Source: Candidatus Nanopelagicaceae bacterium
GTDB lineage: Bacteria > Actinomycetota > Actinomycetes > Nanopelagicales > Nanopelagicaceae
DNA: 5,030 nucleotides
NCBI GenBank assembly: GCA_023260175.1
Contig: JALQWD010000192.1
Coordinates: 1-5,030, forward strand
Direction: 5' to 3'
Below the pieces are notes generated by a model, which saw only the letters and a program-made list of their open reading frames with translations, ran no database searches and was not told where the DNA came from. Made by a program: the position numbers and the translations under genes. This document shows, piece after piece, positions 1 through 5,030 of this stretch. The stretch's first letter is position 1; each line of letters opens with the position of its first letter.

Positions 1-169
1 ACGTCTACTTGGCGTACTTGAAGACTTACGCGCTAGCTCACAGCTAATCATTATTACCCACCAGAAGCGCACCATGGAAGTTGCTGATGCGCTTTATGGC
101 GTCACTATGCGCGGCGATGGCGTAACCGAAGTCATTTCGCAGCGTTTGCGCGAAAATGAATCTGCATGA
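1..169 (+). CDS. smc: Chromosome segregation ATPase SMC, C-terminal end (5' partial)
   Basis: The frame starting at base 2 is open for 55 codons to TGA at 167-169. It reads as the extreme C-terminus of a bacterial SMC protein: [20 protein letters not shown], followed directly by [20 protein letters not shown]. The stretch [11 protein letters not shown] is the last beta strand plus the H-loop (switch histidine) of the ABC-type ATPase head; the [20 protein letters not shown] part is the conserved end of the family. SMC forms the condensin-like ring with ScpA and ScpB that organises the chromosome around the origin. The Walker A, hinge, coiled coils, signature motif and Walker B lie upstream of the window. 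The stop codon overlaps the ftsY start (ATGA, 166-169), so the two genes are probably co-transcribed and translationally coupled. Nothing suggests truncation of the real gene. Confidence 0.93.
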   Translation, partial: RLLGVLEDLRASSQLIIITHQKRTMEVADALYGVTMRGDGVTEVISQRLRENESA

Positions 170-1107
170 GTTTATTTAAAAAATTCGTAAACAAGTTCAC
201 CGGTAAATCTGAAGAGCCAACTCAAGAAACAGTAACTGTCGAAGCTGTAACTGCGACAGTTGCAGAAGTTAAGCCAGTTGAAGTATTTGTTCCAAGAGAA
301 CTACCTAAAGACGATATTTGGTCTCAACCTATTGTTCGAGAAATCAAAGATTCTGACTGGGATGAACTAAGCGCAGAACTTCTGCAATCAGATCTTGGGC
401 GAGAGCTAACCAATCAATTGATCGAAGCCGGTAAGCGTTCAAAAGATAAGCCACTAGCAGCGATAAAAGAGAAATTAGAGAGTGCGATGTCAAAAAAATC
501 TCGCGCTACTTCATCTGGCGTAATTCTTATTGTCGGCGTAAATGGCACAGGGAAGACCACCTCTGCAGCAAAACTTGCCAATAAGCTACCTGGCAAAACT
601 ATTTTGGCAGCGGCTGATACCTTCCGCGCCGCAGCAGTTGATCAACTTAGAACTTGGGGCGAGAAGATCGGCCGTGAAGTAATTAGCGGTGCGCCAAATT
701 CTGATCCAGCGGCCGTGGCATTTGATGCAGCAAAGAAGTTCACTGAATCTGGTGCAGATAATTTGATTATTGATACCGCCGGCCGTCTTCATAATAAAGC
801 TGATTTAATGGCAGAGCTTGGCAAAGTGCGTCGTGTCATTGAGAAGAGCGCACCAATTGCCGAAGTACTTTTGGTCGTAGATGCGACCACTGGCCAGAAT
901 GGTTTGGCGCAAGCTCAAGTTTTCACTGAAGCTGTCGAAGTTACGGGCATCATTCTTACTAAATTAGATGGATCTGCGCGCGGTGGCATTGCGCTTGCCA
1001 TTGAACATAAGTTTGATATTCCAATCAAATGGGTTGGTAGCGGAGAAGGCGTTAACGATTTCGAAACATTTGACTCAAACTCTTACATAACCGGGCTGCT
1101 CTCTTAA
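166..1107 (+). CDS. ftsY: Signal recognition particle receptor FtsY (SRP GTPase)
   Basis: FtsY is the membrane-associated receptor that docks the SRP-ribosome complex and, with Ffh, hydrolyses GTP to hand nascent membrane proteins to SecYEG. The 313-residue product has a short variable, partly acidic N-terminal region (about 1-50), a helical N domain (about 50-110) and a complete G domain. Motifs in order: G1 P-loop GVNGTGKTT at 124-132, G2 DTFRAAA at 151-157 with the following Q160, G3 DTAGR at 203-207, G4 TKLD at 265-268, and G5-like GSGEGVNDF at 291-299. The start is fixed: an in-frame TGA lies at 157-159 and the only start codon after it is ATG 166, which overlaps the smc stop. No good Shine-Dalgarno sequence precedes it, consistent with coupling to smc. 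The N-terminus begins [11 protein letters not shown], an amphipathic basic helix, rather than the hydrophobic anchor seen in many actinobacterial FtsY proteins. Confidence 0.97.
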   Translation: MSLFKKFVNKFTGKSEEPTQETVTVEAVTATVAEVKPVEVFVPRELPKDDIWSQPIVREIKDSDWDELSAELLQSDLGRELTNQLIEAGKRSKDKPLAAIKEKLESAMSKKSRATSSGVILIVGVNGTGKTTSAAKLANKLPGKTILAAADTFRAAAVDQLRTWGEKIGREVISGAPNSDPAAVAFDAAKKFTESGADNLIIDTAGRLHNKADLMAELGKVRRVIEKSAPIAEVLLVVDATTGQNGLAQAQVFTEAVEVTGIILTKLDGSARGGIALAIEHKFDIPIKWVGSGEGVNDFETFDSNSYITGLLS

Positions 1108-1143
1108 CAATTCTGTAACCAAAGCGGTTGATGATTCATCCAT

Positions 1144-1155
1144 CTCAGCGCTGAG
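1144..1155. promoter_or_regulatory. Perfect 12-bp palindrome upstream of amt, candidate operator
   Basis: CTCAGCGCTGAG is identical to its reverse complement. It sits in the 73-base ftsY-amt gap, 25 bases before the amt start and just upstream of the amt ribosome binding site. A symmetric site here would suit a dimeric repressor controlling the ammonium uptake operon, but it does not match the AmtR (CTAT-N6-ATAG) or GlnR box patterns that I know. A smaller inverted repeat, AACC-N5-GGTT, lies at 1117-1129. No convincing -35/-10 pair was found; TTAACA at 1104-1109 resembles a -35 but lacks a good -10 at normal spacing. The palindrome could be chance, or a short RNA hairpin. Confidence 0.3.
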
Positions 1156-1180
1156 TAGAGCAACAAATAAGGACTTTTCA

Positions 1181-2817
<1,637 letters not shown>

Positions 2818-2818
<1 letters not shown>

Positions 2819-4245
2819 TGTTCGAAGGTCTAACTTCTCGCTTCAGCGGTGCGTTCTCAAGACTACGCAGTCGCGGGAAGTTATCGACCTCCGATATCAA
2901 CGATACCTTTGCAGAGATTCGCGATGCGCTTCTTGATGCAGACGTTGCTCTTGATGTCGTAAATGAATTTGTTGAAAATACACAGAGTAAATCACTTGAA
3001 CTGCTAAAAGATCTTCAAGCTGGCACAAATCAAGCTCAAGCTATCTTTGACTTAGTAAATGCTGAGCTAGTTTCAGTTCTAGGTGGAGCAGCACGCCGAA
3101 TCAGATTTGCCAAGAATCCACCAACAGTTATTTTGCTAGCCGGTTTGCAAGGTGCAGGTAAAACCACTCTTGCCGGAAAACTTGCGAAGCATTTAAAAGA
3201 GCAAGGCAATACGCCACTTCTAATTGCTTCAGATTTACAACGTCCAAATGCTGTTACTCAGCTGCAGGTAGTTGGCGAACAAGTTGGAGTTCCGGTATTT
3301 GCTCCCGAACCTGGCAATGGCGTCGGCAATCCAGTTAAGGTTGCAAAAGATGGTTTAGATTTCGCAAAATCTAAATTACATAACATGGTGATTGTTGATA
3401 CCGCAGGTCGTTTGGGCGTCGATGAAGAGCTCATGAAGGAAGCGATCGCGATTCGCGATGCGGTAAATCCAGATGAAATTCTCTTTGTTGTTGATGCGAT
3501 GATCGGACAAGATGCCGTTCGTACCGCAAAGGCATTTGGCGAAGGCGTTGGCTTTGATGGCGTGGTGCTCACAAAACTCGACGGTGATGCACGTGGTGGC
3601 GCGGCGCTTTCAATTGCAAAACAAACCGGCAAACCAATCTTCTTTGCCTCAACTGGTGAAAAGTTAAGCGACTTTGATGTTTTTTATCCAGAACGAATGG
3701 CCTCACGAATTCTTGGTATGGGCGATGTGGCAACTCTTGCAGAACAGGCAAAGAAAGCCCTCAATACTGAAACTTCAAAGAAGCTTGAAGAGAAATTCAT
3801 AAAAGGCGAAGATTTCACTCTCGATGATTTCCTAGAGCAATTGCAGGGCATTGCAAAGATGGGCAATATGTCCAAGATTCTTTCGATGATGCCAGGTGCA
3901 GCGCAGATGAAAAAGCAGATCGAAGCAATCGACGATACTGAAATTACAAAATCAACTGCGATCGTGCAATCAATGACACCTGCAGAACGTCACGATCCAA
4001 AGATTCTTAACGGCTCCCGACGCGCTCGTATCGCGAAGGGAAGTGGCCGTCAGGTCTCAGAAGTAAATAATCTGGTGGATCGATTTGCCCAAGCTCAGAA
4101 GGCGATGAAGATTGCCCGTTCGGGCGGTTCGATCCCAGGAATGCCAGCGATGCCGAATATGCCATCGCCAAAGGCGCCTAAAGTTCATAAGAAGAAATCC
4201 AAGAGCGGAAATCCAGCCAAGAGAGCGGCCGAAGAGCGCGGTTAA
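2818..4245 (+). CDS. ffh: Signal recognition particle protein Ffh (SRP54)
   Basis: Ffh binds 4.5S/SRP RNA and the signal sequences of nascent membrane proteins, then pairs with FtsY at the membrane. The 475-residue protein has an N domain (about 1-95), G domain (about 100-295) and M domain (about 325-435). GTPase motifs: GLQGAGKTT at 109-117, DLQRPNA at 139-145, DTAGR at 194-198, TKLD at 252-255, and STGEKLSDF at 278-286. The M domain shows GNMSKILSMMPG at 349-360 (start of the Met-rich signal-binding part) and the RNA-binding motif SRRARIAKGSG at 400-410. A flexible Met/Pro then Lys-rich tail (about 436-475) is usual for actinobacteria. The start MFEGLTSRFSGAFSRLRSRG aligns with the family N-terminus, and an in-frame TAA (the PII stop) lies 12 bases upstream, so ATG 2818 is the only sensible start. 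It lacks a usable Shine-Dalgarno sequence and may be leaderless. Confidence 0.97.
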
Positions 4246-4326
4246 ACCCCGATTTGGCCGAATCCACGCTCGCTGGCAGAATTGTGACCCTGAGCGCGGC
4301 CCCTCTACCCGCGTCGGAAGTAAATA

Positions 4327-4379
4327 GCTAGAAGGTCTCGCAAACTCCAAAGCGAAGGCCATCTGGTCCAAAATTTTTT
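4327..4379 (+). terminator. Candidate intrinsic terminator or leader hairpin between ffh and rpsP
   Basis: GGTCTCGC at 4334-4341 can pair with GCG-A-AGGCC at 4352-4360 (8 pairs, one G-U, one bulged A), leaving a 10-base loop. The stem can extend across an A-A mismatch: AGA 4330-4332 with TCT 4362-4364, then weak pairs 4327-4329 with 4365-4367. Six T residues follow at 4374-4379. The T-tract begins 6 bases after the extended stem, which is not ideal for a strong terminator, so this may be a weak terminator, an attenuator or a 5' leader structure for rpsP. Confidence 0.4.
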
Positions 4380-4386
4380 ACCTAAT

Positions 4387-4391
4387 AGGAG
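4387..4391 (+). promoter_or_regulatory. Ribosome binding site that decides the TTG start of rpsP
   Basis: AGGAG lies 7 bases before TTG 4399, ideal spacing. A nearby ATG at 4394 is only 2 bases from AGGAG, is out of frame with S16, and hits a stop at 4418-4420, so it cannot be the rpsP start. Confidence 0.8.
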
Positions 4392-4398
4392 CAATGTT

Positions 4399-4941
4399 TT
4401 GTCAACAAAGATTCGCTTAATGCGTCTTGGAAAAATCCGCACACCTTTTTATCGCATCGTCGTTATCGACTCTAAGAAGGCGCGCAACGGTCTATCAATC
4501 GAAGAGATCGGTCGTTATGTTCCAGGTGCAAACCCATCTGTTGTAGAGGTTAACTCAGATCGCGCACAGCACTGGCTAAAGGTTGGTGCACAGCCATCTG
4601 CAGCAGTGACAAAGCTTTTCAAGCTAACAGGCGATTGGGGCAAGTTCACTGGTGAAGGAAGCACTTCAAGCACAGTAGAACCACAGCCAGCACGTTTTGA
4701 TAAGAAGGCTAATTACGAAGCTGCAGTTAAGGCCGCCGCTAACGAACCAGCTGAAGGCGCAACAACTGCAAAGAAGAAGGCGCAAGATAAGTTAGCTGCG
4801 AAGTCTGCACCAAAAGAAGAAACTCCTGTGGTTGAAGCGGTAGTCGAAGAGACACCAGCGGCAGAAGAAGCTCCAGCAGAAGTTGTAGCTGAAGAAGTTG
4901 CAGCAGAAGCTCCAGCTGCAGAAGAAACTCCAGCAGAGTAA
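4399..4941 (+). CDS. rpsP: 30S ribosomal protein S16 with long acidic C-terminal extension
   Basis: S16 is a small-subunit protein that binds 16S rRNA early in 30S assembly. The S16 core covers about residues 1-82: STKIRLMRLGKIRTPFYRIV at 2-21, then EEIGRYVPGANP at 35-46, and HWLKVGAQPSAAV at 58-70. E. coli S16 has 82 residues; this protein has 180. Its extra half has a Lys/Ala-rich linker (about 100-139) and then an Ala/Glu/Pro/Val-rich acidic tail (about 139-180). Such tails, variable in length, are known in actinobacterial S16; the tail is probably disordered. The start is TTG at 4399, supported by AGGAG 7 bases upstream and by the family N-terminus; no ATG or GTG is available in frame nearby. 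The stop is 10 bases before khpA, so the two genes are probably co-transcribed. Confidence 0.95.
   Translation: MSTKIRLMRLGKIRTPFYRIVVIDSKKARNGLSIEEIGRYVPGANPSVVEVNSDRAQHWLKVGAQPSAAVTKLFKLTGDWGKFTGEGSTSSTVEPQPARFDKKANYEAAVKAAANEPAEGATTAKKKAQDKLAAKSAPKEETPVVEAVVEETPAAEEAPAEVVAEEVAAEAPAAEETPAE
4861..4937 (+). repeat. Degenerate direct repeats in the rpsP tail
   Basis: The 20 bases at 4861-4880 recur at 4918-4937 with one mismatch, and a weaker copy (17 of 20) lies at 4900-4919. They encode AEEAPAE/AEETPAE-like units in the acidic tail of S16. The copies differ mainly at synonymous or conservative positions, so they may reflect slippage or duplication, or simply low-complexity codon use. Confidence 0.6.
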
Positions 4942-4951
4942 TTAACTAACA

Positions 4952-5030
4952 ATGTTAGACGAAGCTCTAGAGCATCTAGTTAAGGGTATTGTTGAAAACC
5001 CTGATGATGTCATCGTAAAAGAGAAGACAC
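4952..5030 (+). CDS. khpA: KH-domain RNA-binding protein KhpA (3' partial)
   Basis: From ATG 4952 the frame stays open to the window edge (26 full codons). It begins MLDEALEHLVKGIVENPDDV, the standard N-terminus of the small (about 75-80 residue) KH-domain protein encoded after rpsP in actinobacteria and Firmicutes. KhpA binds RNA, often together with KhpB/Jag, and is linked to cell elongation and division in streptococci; its role in actinobacteria is less clear. The GxxG loop of the KH fold lies beyond the window. There is no clear Shine-Dalgarno sequence; translation is probably coupled to rpsP, whose stop is 10 bases upstream. The start codon lies within a small inverted repeat, CTAAC (4946-4950) and GTTAG (4954-4958). 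Confidence 0.92.
   Translation, partial: MLDEALEHLVKGIVENPDDVIVKEKT

Larger units (their letters stand above)
4246..4398 (+). other. ffh-rpsP intergenic region, no gene
   Basis: This 153-base gap holds no convincing gene. It starts with a near-palindrome, GATTTGGCCGAATC (4251-4264, one G-T pair). A relatively GC-rich stretch follows (about 4265-4320). Then come a candidate imperfect hairpin with a T-tract (4327-4379) and the rpsP ribosome binding site. I found no clear -10/-35 pair, although rpsP would need its own promoter if the hairpin stops ffh transcripts. An open frame through the first half of the gap is an out-of-frame extension from inside ffh with no independent support. Confidence 0.6.

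Noticed and set aside
1115..1131. GlnR-like half site GTAAC before amt
   Set aside because: The second half (GNAAC after 6 bases) is absent; the sequence there is GGTTG, so the known box pattern is not met.
3258..3632. 124-codon - strand open frame inside ffh
   Set aside because: It is antisense to the conserved Ffh G domain; codon-bias shadow.
4112..4327. 71-codon + strand open frame across the ffh end and the following gap
   Set aside because: It mostly overlaps ffh out of frame, is Arg-rich, has no recognisable domain, and looks like a shadow of ffh codon use.
4057..4371. 104-codon - strand open frame covering the ffh 3' end and gap
   Set aside because: It is antisense to conserved Ffh sequence, has no recognisable family, and no ribosome binding site was noted.
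4713..4952. Ser/Ala-rich - strand open frame opposite the rpsP tail
   Set aside because: It is the complement of repetitive Ala/Glu codons, which produces long antisense frames automatically.

Overview
The window is a stretch of core chromosome from a low- to mid-GC actinobacterium. The protein sequences and the order smc, ftsY, amt, PII gene, ffh, rpsP, KH-domain gene are typically actinobacterial. The A/T-rich codon use and compact spacing suggest the freshwater acI/Nanopelagicales type (Planktophila or Nanopelagicus relatives). That placement is inferred from gene style, not from a search.

All genes are on the + strand. Bases 1-169 are the 3' end of smc, which overlaps ftsY (166-1107) by 4 bases. 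A 73-base gap with a perfect 12-bp palindrome precedes the ammonium transporter gene amt (1181-2470). This overlaps the PII signalling gene (2467-2805) by 4 bases. After 12 bases comes ffh (2818-4245), the SRP54 GTPase. A 153-base gap with a candidate hairpin and T-tract then leads to rpsP (4399-4941; TTG start, long acidic tail). Ten bases later the start of khpA (4952 onward) runs off the window.

Two systems interleave. FtsY and Ffh are the receptor and targeting GTPases of the co-translational membrane-protein pathway. Amt and PII form an ammonium uptake and sensing pair. rpsP and khpA begin the ribosome maturation block that usually continues with rimM, trmD and rplS. SMC is the chromosome condensin subunit.

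No clearly new system is visible: there is no mobile element, CRISPR array, RNA gene or defence locus. The points worth a second look are junctions and absences. There is a probable leaderless promoter for ffh at the end of the PII gene, superposed on a stem that pairs a Shine-Dalgarno-like GGAGG with the bases before the ffh start. glnD is missing from its usual actinobacterial place after the PII gene although PII Tyr51 is kept. FtsY lacks the N-terminal membrane segment seen in many actinobacterial FtsY proteins. The gap before rpsP looks like a terminator or leader structure.
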